From contig OY747723.1 in assembly GCA_963556495.2 (NCBI GenBank), forward strand, positions 10,510,501 through 10,574,500: 64,000 nt of DNA, written 5' to 3'. A model generated the notes under the pieces. The model saw only the letters and a list, made by a program, of their open reading frames with translations. It was not told where the DNA came from and did no database searches. Of the stretch, positions 31,230 through 42,663 are shown one piece after another. The translations under genes and the position numbers were made by a program. Within the stretch, counting starts at the first letter, position 1. Every line of letters starts with the position of its first letter. Origin of the DNA: Valencia hispanica. Taxonomy: Eukaryota; Chordata; Actinopteri; Cyprinodontiformes; Valenciidae.

Positions 31230-32836
31230 GAGAACTCACTCAAAGGGAACCTTCTCCTGAGTAAGGCTAAGGTTGAAGAGGTGCTGCAGAATCCCAGAGA
31301 GATGCTGTGCACAGGCCTTCAGGACTCAGGGGCTGACCATCTGGACCTGCAGCCTTGTTCCGATTCAGTTTTTCCAGCTGCCTCTTCAACTGACATTTGG
31401 ACACAGACAGGTGGGAGTGGGAGGCAAAGGGGGTAGCAGCATTTCCTGACTTGGTTGAAGTCAAACTTGTGGAATCAGAAGAGTCCATGGCTGAGGTGAA
31501 GGATAAAACATCCGAGGTGTTACAAGAAAGCTGTTGGTCAGAGGAGAGTGGGATGTCTGTTTGGCTGGGAACAGGAGATGTGGATGCTGAGCTAGTTCCT
31601 GAACTGAACCTGTTGAAGAATGTGTTCCGTTTATTGGCTCTGTCCAGACTTCCATCTATCCAATCCAGTCCTTAAAGCTTGTGATCTTTTTCATTCCTGA
31701 CCAGACATCTCTTATATTGTTCTTCTGTAGATTGTTCTCCAGCTTCTTCCAGTATGTCTCATTACTGTCTCTGATCTTGACATAAAGTTGCTTCTGTATA
31801 CTCCTCAGTAATTCCCTGTCTCCCTCCCTGAAGGCTCTTTTTTTCTTGTTTAGCAGCTCCTTAAGGTCACTTGTGATCCAGGGTTTGTTATTAAGGAAGC
31901 ATCTCACTGTTCTGGTGGGGATGATGTTGTCCACACAGAAGTTTATATAGTCAGTCACACACTCAGTCATGCCATTAATGTGCTCTCCATGTGCTTGGCA
32001 AAGAGTCTTCCAGTCTGTGGTTGCAAAACAACCCTGCAGGGCTTCTTCAGCTTCCTGTGACCATTTCCTCACATTTTTCTTTGTAACAGGTTGCCTCTGA
32101 ACAAGTGGCTTATATTCTGAACAGAGAAAAACAAGATTGTGATCTGATTATCCCAGAGGAGGTCTTGGACATGTATGCATCCTTTACATTTGCATAAAAC
32201 AAATCCAAGGTCCTGTTTTCTCTTGTAGAGCAGTTGACAAACTTTTGAAATGTTGGAAGTGTAGACAAGAGCGAGACACGATTAAAATCACCAGATATTG
32301 CCACAAATGCATTCGGGTGCTATGTCTGTAGCTTAGCAACAACAGAACTGATGACATCACATGCATTGATCGATATCTGGGCTGACAACACATCACACTA
32401 ACATGTCCTGGATGACACCATCTGTTGTTGACAAGCATTGCTACTCCACCTCCTTTTCTTTTCCTGCTCGTCCTCAGATCTCTGTCTGCTCGTACAGTCA
32501 GGAAGCCTAGCAGAGAGACGTTGGAGTCGGGGATATGATCCTGCTGTGTTTCACGTCTCAGTGAAAAACATACTGCATTTCCGATACTCAGGCTGAGTCC
32601 TTGTAAGGGCTTGGAGTTCATCCAACTCGTTAGCCAGTGATCTCACATTGCCCATTAGGATCGATGGAAGAGATGGCTTGAATATCCTCCTTTTCTGTCT
32701 CCTTTTTGCTCCTGCTCTGCATCCACGTCTCCTCCTTATCAACTCATCAGGGAGTTGTGGCTTCAATTGAGGTATTATTTCAGCTTTCGCGATGTTAATC
32801 AGCTGCTCCCGGCTATAAACCACATTGTTGCCATGG
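31230..32836 (-). pseudogene. L2/CR1-like LINE, endonuclease to start of reverse transcriptase, minus strand
   Basis: Minus-strand blocks in order: VVYSREQLI, GNVRSLANELDELQALTR and CFTET-like (start of the AP endonuclease, about 32550-32800), a VRADRD...KRKGGGVAMLVNNRWC block (about 32410-32480), a GDFNHVSL-like block near 32290, the linker NNKPWI...LLNKKKRAFREGDRELL (31800-31900), WSGMKKITSFK near 31690, and the RT start LNRNKAAGPDG (about 31340). Frameshifts separate several blocks. RT is cut off near 31230. Its 5' side is cut by the ERV2 insertion at 32837-32840. Bases 31123-31229 are unassigned. Confidence 0.85.
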
Positions 32837-32840
32837 GTAC

Positions 32841-33397
32841 TGTTGTATTCTACTTTTTTGGGGCTATTTTTTATTATGCAGTACATATGTTTTAAATATA
32901 TCTTTAGTAAGCGTTTAGAGGTAAATAGGCCTGGTTATATTATTCAGGGTAGTAAAACATGACTGTTTACTAGTATTTTATGGGGGTAAGGTTTTAAGTA
33001 ATAAAACTCTTGGGCAAAGATAGGAACTAAAAGCAGGGAGGATGGGTTATAACTCTAGTTTGTGGTACGGCTATAAAACCAGGTCAGGAAACCTGGAGAA
33101 AATATTTGACCTGTTAAGATGTAGGAGGAGGGGAGAGGAGTCATGTGATATTTTCTTTGTTCTTCTTTAATAAAAATGGTACACCCTTGTAGAGAAGCGA
33201 GTCAGATCTTTTCTGGCTCCCATCTGCAGGTGCGTCCAGTGTGAAACAGAAATCTGTTGTGTGTGTGTTATTTTACTCTCTGTCTCTCAGTTCTGGGTCT
33301 TATTTTGAAACACTTCCCGCCGGGGTTTTGGAGTTCCGCGCCCCCACCTTTCTGAGTAAGAAGCGAGTTGCTGAGAACATGGGTTACGGAGCCGACA
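32841..33397 (+). repeat. ERV2 5' LTR
   Basis: Starts TGTTGTATTC and ends GAGCCGACA. CTATAAAACC (about 33070) is the probable TATA box and TTAATAAAAATGG (about 33168) the probable poly(A) signal, followed by a GT-rich stretch, so U3, R and U5 can be placed. Confidence 0.95.
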
Positions 33398-33400
33398 AAA

Positions 33401-33420
33401 CGGTGGAGGATGCGGGCATT
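33401..33420 (+). other. ERV2 primer binding site, probably tRNA-Ala
   Basis: CGGTGGAGGATGCGGGCATT begins three bases after the LTR. Compared from memory with the 3' end of vertebrate tRNA-Ala(AGC), it is complementary at about 17 of 20 positions. Confidence 0.6.
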
Positions 33421-35235
33421 AATTTGGTTTTAGGTTTTCTCAGGGCTGAGAGAGATTGAGTGTGAGTAATGAGTGTTGCATAACTGATTGATACATGTGT
33501 TTGTGGCATTATAGTAATTTTGTGTTTTTTTTCTTTGAGTTCAACAGAGAATCGGAGAGCGACTGGATTGATCCTTGCTAATCAACACCCGGGTGGTTTT
33601 GTATCAATCTGGAAAAGCGCTAACACCAAATTAATAGGTATTGATCGATTTAAACGTTCTCCATTTAATGTTGACGTGTTGTTCTTTCGGTTGAGGGCCG
33701 ACCGAAGCGCGGACCAGGGCTTGAGAGTTGGCCGCTCGCCTCCGATAGGACGCTGTCGGAGTTTCTTCAAGGCTGGCAAGCGAAAAGGGTGGACAGCGGC
33801 AGGGCCTGGGTGCTCTATTTTGTCCAGACGGATTCCCTTGATGAGGCCGGCGTATCTTCCAAACGCACGATTGAGCCACGTGAATTGGATAGTGTTTAAT
33901 GGTCCGGCTTTTGGTGGCTCCGGTTGAGGTCAGTGGTTGATGATATTGTAACAGTGCTGTACTTGTTTTTCTAGTGTGAGTGTGTGTGATTGGAGGAGTG
34001 GAGGTTACGGGAGGGAGCTACCGTGTAGCTCTATGCACACCGGCCTCATATAAACTCCTCATTTAGGGGAACTGACCGACTGAATCTAAAACCATAATTC
34101 CTCTGCGAATCTTAAACGCCTTGACAATGCCCGCGCTTTTTGTATAGACAATAAGCGTAGAAGCTTGACATTGTAGAGGAATAAGGGAGTATCATTTTCA
34201 GTCGGCTAAAGTACCACCATAGCTAGCTTACGGCTAACACACAGTGTGGATGAGTCTCGCCTGGAATAAAGGCGTTCAACCTTGTGCAACTACGTAAACA
34301 CGTCTAAAGCATTGTCTAACACATATATATAGGACTGTTATTATGGATAACTGGTAGTAAACTCTTTAGAATATATATAAAATAACTTTTTATTGTAACG
34401 GAGCGGTCACGTTTGGCTTCCGGTTGAGCTAGGTTGCTCATGGTTACAGCTAATCTCTGGTAGCTTAGCTTCCGAACTGTATTTATTTGGCTCGGTTAAA
34501 CAGTCATTCGAGTATTGGTGGAGAAGTGTGGTTTTGTTGGAGGCATTTTGTTCTTGTCTTTGGTTGGTTTACTTATGAGTACGGTTTGTTAAGTTTAGCA
34601 TCGTAGTGAAGAATTAGCCATCTGTATGCCGGCTTATTCATTCCGCGGTGTGACCCAGAAGTTCTATTGGGCTTGACTTGATCCGCCAGTCCGGTGGAGT
34701 TTTTTTGAGCAAACTGTTTACGATTTTGTGTTGCAAAGCGAGTTTTAAATGTATTTCTTTCGGTATATGTTTTAATGATAAATAAAAAATGCTTTATATT
34801 GGGAGAATTCTATTTCTTCGTGTGATTCGCCGAAGTGTGCGTCCCGGGTTTTGGCGCCGGCCGGACTCCATTAGGAATTCTTTGATTTTTAGACGAAACG
34901 GCAATAATCTCCGTATATAAATAAATTAATGATAAGAAAAACAGTGCTTTATAAACCTTTTTAACTTTCCTTCGTTTCGGCTTTGCCTAAAAGATTATTA
35001 AGGTTAATGTTGCATGACTAAATAATACATAAACCCCTTCACTATAAAAAGAAATAAATGAAAATTAAATAAATAAAAACTGTGCCTGCCTTTACTGTTA
35101 ACTGCATTAATATTGGGATAAATTTGGGCCTACGAATAGATAGTTTATCAATTAAAATAAATAATTTACAGAGTTAATACAAATAACCTACCTTGTTAAA
35201 TTTTAATCCATTGTGGATTTTGTTACGAATTTTCA
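33421..35235 (+). other. ERV2 long 5' leader
   Basis: About 1.8 kb without retroviral coding motifs. A TTTTGGCGCCGGCCGG stretch at about 34844 follows an AATAAA-containing region (about 34780) and looks like a second U5 and primer site, but I see no second LTR border. From 34900 on it is AT-rich up to the gag start. Confidence 0.5.
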
Positions 35236-36206
35236 ATGGCAGCCGAATATAAATTACTCCCTGCTCCACAGGGACAGGAGTGGCGCACTTTAGATGCCCA
35301 ATTGTTAGTATACATTTCTAAACTATATTCTGTTTTAGTTGATAAGCCCGGTAAAAAAGATAAAAACCAGTTCCAGGGCATTATGACGGCCATGTGGGCT
35401 CGTCATGGCGCCCGAGGGGATGATAAGCGGAGTCTCTCACAGATGTGTTTTGAGGAAGGAAAGCGTTTTGCAGACCTCTGGTCTGCAAAACGCTTTCCTC
35501 TGGCTTGACCTCTGGTCAAACACATATTTCATGGGGGTTGGAGACAGACAATGGCCAGATTGTACTTCAAAGCACGCAGGGTGCCGCACAGAGTTCACCA
35601 TCTCCTTGTGCGCCACCCCCGATGGGCACCTCTCCTACTCCCCCCCTTCCTTCAAGCAGTGCAGTGTTGCACTGGAGTGGCCTCCCACAGAGGTCTGTAG
35701 CCCATAAACCATTGACTAATAAACCACAGGGTGATCTAAAGGTAAAAGATGAGGGACAAGATTATAAATTGCGTTTTGAAGTCACCGGTAAAGGGATTGT
35801 TGAACATACTGGGGAGGAAGAGCGACAGCTACTAAAATTAGTTAGCAACAAAGCAGAACAGGACACTGATAAATTGTTCTTGGCGTATAATGCTAAATTG
35901 ATGGACGAGATGGACCAGCACGAACACAGGTTAACTAAAGTTCAGCGACAGATGGATGAGGTGCTGCAGGATCAGAAAAGATTAGCATCTGTGGTACGGG
36001 GGCAAGCTGCAGACCTTCCAGGGAGTGCCAGCCCCAGTCCACGTGATGAATGTGCAGCAGTTGTACAGGTTGACAATGTGCAGACGTTGGTGGACGAGGA
36101 GAGTGAGGGGCCATTTAAGAATACCAGATCTAAGTTACCACTGGGGGTATGTGGGGGCCCTGATTTAATGCTTCCTTTAGTGGGAGCATCGGATGGTTCA
36201 CCCTGA
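35236..36206 (+). pseudogene. gag: ERV2 gag remnant (matrix-like part and linker)
   Basis: An open frame starts at ATG 35236 after an AT-rich leader and gives about 85 residues of a matrix-like domain, ending at a stop at 35506 caused by a palindromic insertion (35458-35498 and neighbours). A second frame (35505-36206) continues as a proline/serine-rich linker and a charged helical region with coiled-coil character (LMDEMDQHEHRLTKVQRQMD, about 35900-35960). There is no Gly at position 2, so no myristoylation signal is visible. No capsid major homology region or zinc knuckle is present. The assignment rests on position and composition. Confidence 0.5.
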
Positions 36207-36213
36207 TCCGGAC

Positions 36214-36501
36214 CCTCGCAGTGATCATCAGCAGCTGAAGGGCCTGGTCTCCTCCTTCCTTCCGGCTCCCCGTGACGTGCAGGGACCTGCGGTGTCTGCT
36301 TCCGAGGCTGGGCGAGTTTGGCTGAAGGTGTATAAGAGAAAGTGGCAGGAGCCCAGGTGGTCTGGCCCGTTCCAGGTTGCTGCTCGTACAACCCATGCTG
36401 TCCAGCTGCGGGGAAAGGGTTCTACTTGGTTTCACTGGTCCCAGTGTGCTCCTGCCCCCGACCCCCCTCCTGTCCCTCACGCTGCAGCAGCTCTCTGCTG
36501 A
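36214..36501 (+). pseudogene. pol: ERV2 pol remnant: integrase C-terminal domain
   Basis: VWLKVYKRKWQEPRWSGPFQ followed by a TTHAVQL and W-x-HWSQC block is the SH3-like C-terminal DNA-binding domain of class I retroviral integrase. Nothing of the integrase core or RT precedes it, so the junction with the gag remnant near 36200 marks a large deletion. ERV1 lacks exactly this domain. Confidence 0.75.
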
Positions 36502-37352
36502 CCTGGGGGAATCTCTTTGCAGTGGGTGGTGTCGGTTCTGACTAGGCGGTGTCGACTGCCGAAGCCAGGAGGCGGGGCCTGGCCCACCCAGAAGATTGGT
36601 TGGGGTTGCTGTAATCATCCAGTGTAATCTATATGTGCCAAAATTGGGCGAGATAAGCAATTTGGACTTGCTTTTCTCGAAGAGGGATTATACCAAAGAG
36701 AAAAGATCGCAAGAAATCTAACACATTTCACAGCAGGTTTTAACCACCTCACAATCGGTGGGGGAAGCTATTGGAGGCGGGGCCTGTCTGTGCATTTGTG
36801 TTTACTGGGGGAAATGTTCAGTTAATGAAGTAACTGTCATTTCAGTGAGGGCGATCTGCATAAATGACAGTAACATTGGGAAAAATAAAGAGTCCACTGT
36901 ACTGAATCATTTCATCACTCTTGTAGCCGCCTGCTGCCAGAGAAATAAACAAGAGCGAAGACTAGAGAAGAAAATAATAAAGACTGAACACTTATTAATC
37001 ATTTTTCTTGTATTTTACAGGTTGTTTAACCAATTTTTATTTACAGGTGCAGATTGTTAGACACTGCCTAAGAGGGTGTCAAAGAATTTTTAAGTAGTTA
37101 ATTTGTAGGATTTTTTCTTAATGTTCAGTTTTTACGGTTTCATAAAACTTTTTATTAATAAGCTAAAACATTTTAAGGGGTGTTTAAATTATAATCAGGT
37201 TGACTGACTACTAATTTTTGTTTCACTTATTCTTTTTTTCATTATGATGTGGTTTTTGTAGGATGTTGTTGGGGTTGGTGACAATTGCTAGAGTTTGCTT
37301 TGTACTAAAAGAATATTGAGAATTAGGTTAAAACATAAAAAACAATAATAAT

Positions 37353-37383
<31 letters not shown>

Positions 37384-37466
37384 TTGCTTAAAGGTAAAGA
37401 TAAAGAAAAACAGACACCCTTCTTTTTTGGATAAAATAAACATAGGATCACACCACAGACAGAAAT
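36502..37466 (+). other. ERV2 pol-env interval
   Basis: No coding motif. TTTTCTTGTATTTTACAG (ends 37020) and TTTTTATTTACAG (ends 37046) are good splice acceptors for a subgenomic env RNA. An AT dinucleotide microsatellite lies at about 37362-37384. Confidence 0.5.
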
Positions 37467-39243
37467 ATGCATCTTTGGGGAAATAAGAAGGTGCTGTGCG
37501 CCACAGGTTTTTGCATGGTGTTATTGGTCAATATTATCTTTTACTGTTGTGGTGAATGGCCCTATAATAGTTCTACAAATCAAACGCAGGTTGGAGTTCA
37601 CTCAATTAGACAGAGAAGAAACTTAATGGCTAAACCATCTCCCTCTTCACGGTGCGGCACTTCCGAGGCACATCATGGATTTTCTCAATTTTGTATACCA
37701 AAAGGACAATCTGCAGTGATTACTATTCCCTTAAATACATTGGTTTATAAGGGACAACAAGCAAGTAAATATAAAACCTACCCCTTGTGGTACATAACAA
37801 ATGATCAAAAAGATACTAGTTGGTCCACTTTAATTGCTGATCCCCTAGGATATGACTGGAGAAGGTACACCACTACAGCTTTTGCAAAACACATGCGTCC
37901 CTTGGTTAAATTGGATAAGACTGCAGATAAATTACTTCTTACGGTTAATTTAACTAAGAGTGATCTCCTCCCCTTAAAATATCTCCAGAAGGGGGAAGGT
38001 TGTACTCTCTTTATAATTTGGGTTTATAAAGGGGGAAAAGATGTTCAATTTCCTATTACAATATGTCAAGACTCTCTTAATGTTTCCACCTCAGTAAGTC
38101 AAAATCAGGCCTCAGCAGCAAGAGGTAGTATAATTAAAGAAGAACCATCTGTGGACGATTACTTTGAAATGATGACAGGTGTGGGAGGCTCCACTAATAA
38201 TTGGTTGCTTATGGTAGAACATGCAGGACAAGAAGCGAGACAGGACTGTGTTGTGTGCATGGGAGCCCGACCTGTTCTCAAGGTGGTCCCTGCACCTTTT
38301 GAGCTCAACACAACTTGTCTGGTTTCCCTGCTATCTAGTGAAAATCCAGTAAAAGATTGTAGTAACTGGGAAAAATTATTCCCTATAGCTGATAACAGAG
38401 CTACCCCACCCTTCTTTGATAGTAATGTAGCTCCAAATAATTTTACTTGTTTCAAAAATGGTAAGCCTGGAAATAAACTAGTGGGTTCAGTCAACATTAC
38501 ATATTGTAATTCAATCCAAACTTTCCTTAAATCTTTTCAGGCTCGTGCTGATATCTGGTGGTGGTGTGGAGGAAAAATCCTCCGCTCCATTTTACCTAGT
38601 AATTGGACAGGATTGTGTGCACCTGTTACATTAATTATGCCAGTAGCAATATTTACTTATGATCCCACAGGAGACCAGACTCTTCTCACTTTGAATAATC
38701 ATGTTTAGAAAGAGGGACTTAAGCCACGAAGATGATCCAACTTATATTGATGCCATTGGAGTTCCTAGAGGTGTTCCAGACGAATATAAATTGGTTAATC
38801 AGATCTCAGCAGGATGGGAATCAAGTATTTGTTGGTGGTGTACCCTGAACAAGAACGTGGATAGAATAAACTATATACACTATAATGTACAGAAATTAGC
38901 TAATAATACTAATGCAGACGGTAAATTAACTAGGGCAGTAGAAGGACTCAGAATACTTTCAAATAGGCTAAAAGAACAATCAGGTGTAGATACCTCAATG
39001 TGGGACGATTTGTTAAATAATATGTTTGGTAAATGGAAGACTCTGGCAATGTCTATAATGGTTTCTTTAGCAGTATTCGTGTCAACTATGGTGTTATGTG
39101 GATGTTGCTGTATTCCTTGTATACGTTCATTGCTCACAAAGTGTATTGAAAAAGCTGTTGGTGATAATATGCAAGGTCAATATCTGTTACTCCCTCACAT
39201 GGAGCCTGAAGGAGAAGTACAGAGGAGTGATCAATCTATTTGA
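37467..39243 (+). pseudogene. env: ERV2 env, near full length with frameshift and transmembrane deletion
   Basis: Starts at ATG 37467 with a hydrophobic signal segment. RQRRN near 37610 may be a leader cleavage site. The surface subunit (to about 38700) has many N-x-S/T sites and a CVVC motif (about 38246-38260), the CXXC partner of the transmembrane CX6CC in gammaretrovirus-like Env. One base is missing at about 38705, just before a KR-rich furin-like site, so the frame stops at 38706-38708 and continues in the frame read from 38701. In the transmembrane subunit the IDAIGVP-GVPDE block is present, but about 50 residues holding the coiled coil, the immunosuppressive-domain region and CX6CC are missing near 38900, at an AACAAT-like short repeat. 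The membrane helix (about 39060-39130) is intact. Fusion activity is therefore not expected. Confidence 0.85.
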
Positions 39244-39264
39244 AAATAGATTGAAAGAGGGATT
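39244..39264 (+). other. ERV2 polypurine tract region
   Basis: AAAATAGATTGAAAGAGGGAT directly before the 3' LTR is purine-rich and in the right place for plus-strand priming, though shorter than in ERV1. Confidence 0.5.
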
Positions 39265-39821
39265 TGTTGTATTCTACTTTTTTGGGGCTATTTTTTATTA
39301 TGCAGTACATATGTTTTAAATATATCTTTAGTAAGCGTTTAGAGGTAAATAGGCCTGGTTATATTATTCAGGGTAGTAAAACATGACTGTTTACCAGTAT
39401 TTTATGGGGGTAAGGTTTTAAGTAATAAAACTATTGGGCAAAGATAGGAACTAAAAGCAGGGAGGATGGGTTATAACTCTAGTTTGTGGTACGGCTATAA
39501 AACCAGGTCAGGAAACCTGGAGAAAATATTTGACCTGTTAAGATGTAGGAGGAGGGGAGAGGAGTCATGTGATATTTTCTTTGTTCTTCTTTAATAAAAA
39601 TGGTACACCCTTGTAGAGAAGCGAGTCAGATCTTTTCTGGCTCCCATCTGCAGGTGCGTCCAGTGTGAAACAGATATCTGTTGTGTGTGTGTTATTTTAC
39701 TCTCTGTCTCTCAGTTCTGGGTCTTATTTTGAAACACTTCCCGCCGGGGTTTTGGAGTTCGGCGCCCCCACCTTTCTGAGTAAGAAGCGAGTTGCCGAAA
39801 ACATGGGTTATGGAGCCGACA
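39265..39821 (+). repeat. ERV2 3' LTR
   Basis: 557 bp, the same ends as the 5' LTR (TGTTGTATTC ... GAGCCGACA), followed by the GTAC target duplicate. It has the same TATA and poly(A) elements. Confidence 0.95.
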
Positions 39822-39825
39822 GTAC

Positions 39826-40215
39826 GCATCATAACACGTTATCAAAAAGTGAAAAATTAACTCCTTACAGCTTCACAGCACCAAAACCTAGATATTACAC
39901 AGGTAAAAAATGCAATCTTACTCAAGAAAACCGAAGAACCATTGTACAAAAAAACAAAAATTAATATGTAGCCAAAAGAGTCACTCCAATATGCAGCCAC
40001 CCAGCGCAATTCTAGAATTCTAGAGTAGCTCAACTTTATGTTGACAGCAGCATAGTTTGACAACTAACATAAAAAAAATGTCAGAGAACATTTTTCTTAG
40101 TCTATGGCTTCGTTTGGCTTTGAACATCTCAACACTAGTTTTTACCTTTTTACTTTTCTCCTCTAACTTGTGTCAAACATTATTTCTTATTTGCTGAAAA
40201 GTCATAATATTGTGT
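39826..40215. other. Unassigned sequence
   Basis: AT-rich with no recognisable gene or repeat. It should be the continuation of the ERV2 target, but I cannot match it to the minus-strand LINE left of ERV2. Confidence 0.3.
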
Positions 40216-40221
40216 TTTAGG

Positions 40222-40590
40222 TTTAGTAGCACTGTTGCCTTGCAGCAAGAAGGTCCTGGGTTCGAATCCCAGCCTGGGGTCTTTCTGCATGGAGTTTCCA
40301 TGTTCTCCCTGTGCATGCGTGGGTTCTCTCAGGGTACTCCGGCTTCCACCCACAGTCCAAAAACATGACTGTTAGGTGAATTGGTCTCTCTAAATTGCCC
40401 TTAAGTATGAGTATGTGCATGTATGGTTGTTTGTCCTGTGTGTCTCTATGTTACCCTTCGATGGACTAGCGACCTGTCCAGGGTGTACCCCGCCTCTCGC
40501 TGCTTGACCGCTGGAGATGGGCACCAGCACCACCGCAACCCTGCATTAGGATGGACGGGTTCAGAAAATGGATGGAGGTTTAGTAGAGAA
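40222..40590 (+). mobile_element. tRNA-derived SINE
   Basis: GGTCCTGGGTTCGAATCCCAG (about 40250-40270) contains a perfect RNA polymerase III B box (GGTTCGAATCC). The body has the common fish tail CTAGCGACCTGTCCAGGGTG and ends with ATGGACGG...AAATGGATGG. RNA polymerase III would transcribe it and a LINE would mobilise it. Exact ends and duplication are not resolved. Confidence 0.7.
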
Positions 40591-40799
40591 CAGAAGAATC
40601 GTTGTCAAATGTAGACCACATCTTATAAGTCTTCTATAAATAACATATATAACTAAAACATAAATATTATCTATAGCAAAGTCTAACACTAATCCACCAA
40701 TCCAGTCTCGATTTAATTCAGGTTATTTATATAGCACCAATTCACAACACGTCATCTCAAGGCACTTTATAAGAAACACCACAATTTGTTTGATTTTTA

Positions 40800-42560
40800 T
40801 ATATATAGCCTTTTTTTCGATATAATGTGTACAGCGTCTGATAAAGTCGTTTACACTAGGGAAGAACTGTTGGGAGTTGTCAGGGACAAGATATGGACTG
40901 AAACCTCCCAATCCAACGGAACTAAGGAGGACATTCCGTGGATGCAGACCCAAGGTAAAGGTGAAGATCAACGATAAGAGGTGGGGATATAAGCCTTTCC
41001 TACCCCGTGTCATCATGGGAAACGTTAACTCACTCGAAAAACAAATTTAATGAATTAGGGACCACGGTGGCGCAGCTGGCAGCACAGCTCACCTCACAGC
41101 TAAAAGGTCCTGGGTTCGATTACCGCCGGGGACGCTGTGGGTGCTGAAGGTGTGTTTGTTCCCCTGCATCATCGGCACCCACACCCTGGGTGGGGTTGGC
41201 GAACGGGCCTTTCTGTGTGGAGTTTGCATGTTCCCCCCCTGTTCCCTTGAGCAGCTAATGTGAGCTACTCCCACAAAAACATGCACTATTCCTGGGGCTA
41301 TATACTGCCTGCTCCTGGCCAGCCCGGGCGCCTGAAGGGTTGGGGAGGGTCTGGCTGGAATAACGTGAACCTTCCACGCGCTATGTCCAGCCGGGGAAAC
41401 CCCGCCCCATCAGGTGAAAAGAAGGGTCTGCTCACTCCCAGAGCATGAAGGAGGCTTGGGTTTCAGTGCGGGGCCCTCCCGGGGCTGGCAGAGGGAGAGA
41501 GGAACCCCACGACTAGACCCCTAGGGTAGGAGCACTGGGTGATAAATAATGGGAAAATACCGTGGGATAATTTTTTTTTTTTTTTTAATGTAATGAATTA
41601 GAGGCACTTGTGCGAAACCAAAAGCTGTATTGGGAGTGCAAGCTGAATGACAACACACCGGACCCATGCATTGAAAGACTTCACAGCTGTGTGAACGGAT
41701 AGAGATCCACTGAGGAGCGGAGGTGCCGAGGTGGGGGAGTTATTTTGTTCTGCAATCAAAGATGGGTTAACCCCCGGAACGTGATGGTTAAACAGAAAGT
41801 ATGCTGCATTGATATTGAACTGCTGGCAGTTGGTTTCCGACCATACTACATACCACCTGAGATTCCATACGTGGCTGTTAATGTTCCTCCGGGAGCAGTT
41901 CCTGCAGCGGCGTGTGACATCATCCATTACGTTGTTGCTAGGATACAGACCCAGCAACCAGAGGGTCTCATTGTGATCACGGGGGATTTTAATCACGTTT
42001 CTCTGTCCTCCTGCCTGACTGGGTTTGTACAGTATGTGGACTGTCCAACACGTGGAGATAAGAATCGAGATCTGATAACAGATCTGATCACAACATGGTC
42101 TATCTCCAACCCAGAAACAAACCTCATGTACAGACGCTTCCTGTTACCACAAGATATTTAAGGAAGTGGTTGCCAGAGGCAAGTAATGCACTGAGAGACT
42201 GCTTTGAGTGCACAGACTGGGGTGTACTGCTGGAGGAGCAGGAGATGGACATAGACAGGAGTGTTGACATTATCACTGACTATCACCTTCTGTAGGGATA
42301 CGGTGATTCCTGTTAGGGGTGTTAGATGCTATCCTAATAATAAACCGTGGATCAGTGACATCAAACATCAAAAGCCTCCTTAACCAGAAGAATATGGCGT
42401 TCAAGGAAGGTGATAAGGAGAAGCAGATGAGTGTGCAATGGGAACTAGTCATGCTAAGGTGGTGTATAAGAGGAAGATGGAGAAATAGCTGGAGAACAGA
42501 GACATAAAAGAGATGTGGAGAGGGATGAAGATCATCACTGGCTACAAACTGAAGAATACC
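40800..42560 (+). pseudogene. L2/CR1-like LINE, endonuclease region, interrupted by a SINE
   Basis: Plus-strand blocks parallel the minus-strand LINE at 31230-32836: KVVYTREELLGVVRDKI (about 40840-40890), IMGNVNSL (about 41010), then after the SINE KLYWECKLND, CRGGGVILFCNQRWV (about 41730-41765), DIELLAVGFRPYY, GDFNHVSLSS (about 41985-42010), and NNKPWI with the KLLNQKN linker (about 42340-42400), MWRGMKIITGYK at 42513. Stops and frameshifts are frequent. RT is absent. Confidence 0.8.
41059..41590 (+). mobile_element. Second tRNA-derived SINE, with target duplication
   Basis: Starts GGACCACGGTGGCGCAGCTG, a tRNA-like left part, with B box GGTTCGATT (about 41113). It ends in a T-rich run (about 41570-41586). 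The direct repeat TAATGAATTAG lies at 41048-41058 and 41591-41601, so the insertion into the LINE endonuclease is precise. It is about 530 bp long, long for a simple SINE. Confidence 0.8.
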
Positions 42561-42663
42561 CAGTCCGTAGAACAGGATGTATACAGAGCCACCTCCTTCA
42601 ACCAGTACTACATCAGGTTTGATACTGCTGCTCACTACACCTCTGCAGCTAGTCCTGATACTT

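Larger units (their letters stand above)
32841..39821 (+). mobile_element. ERV2: young, internally deleted endogenous retrovirus
   Basis: Two 557-bp LTRs, a primer site, a gag start, an integrase tail and env lie in order. GTAC flanks both ends (32837-32840 and 39822-39825). By eye the two LTRs differ at 7 of 557 positions, so the insertion is recent compared with ERV1. Capsid, nucleocapsid, protease, RT, RNase H and the integrase core are absent. Confidence 0.95.

Noticed and set aside
31397..31675. Plus-strand frame of 92 codons
   Set aside because: Antisense to the L2-like LINE with the RT start motif on the minus strand.
33520..33927. Plus-strand frame of 135 codons in the ERV2 leader
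   Set aside because: No retroviral motif, low similarity to any gag start, and it lies directly behind the primer site; probably untranslated leader.
40222..40290. A true tRNA gene
   Set aside because: Only the B box and part of the T arm are tRNA-like; no cloverleaf, and the sequence continues into a SINE body.
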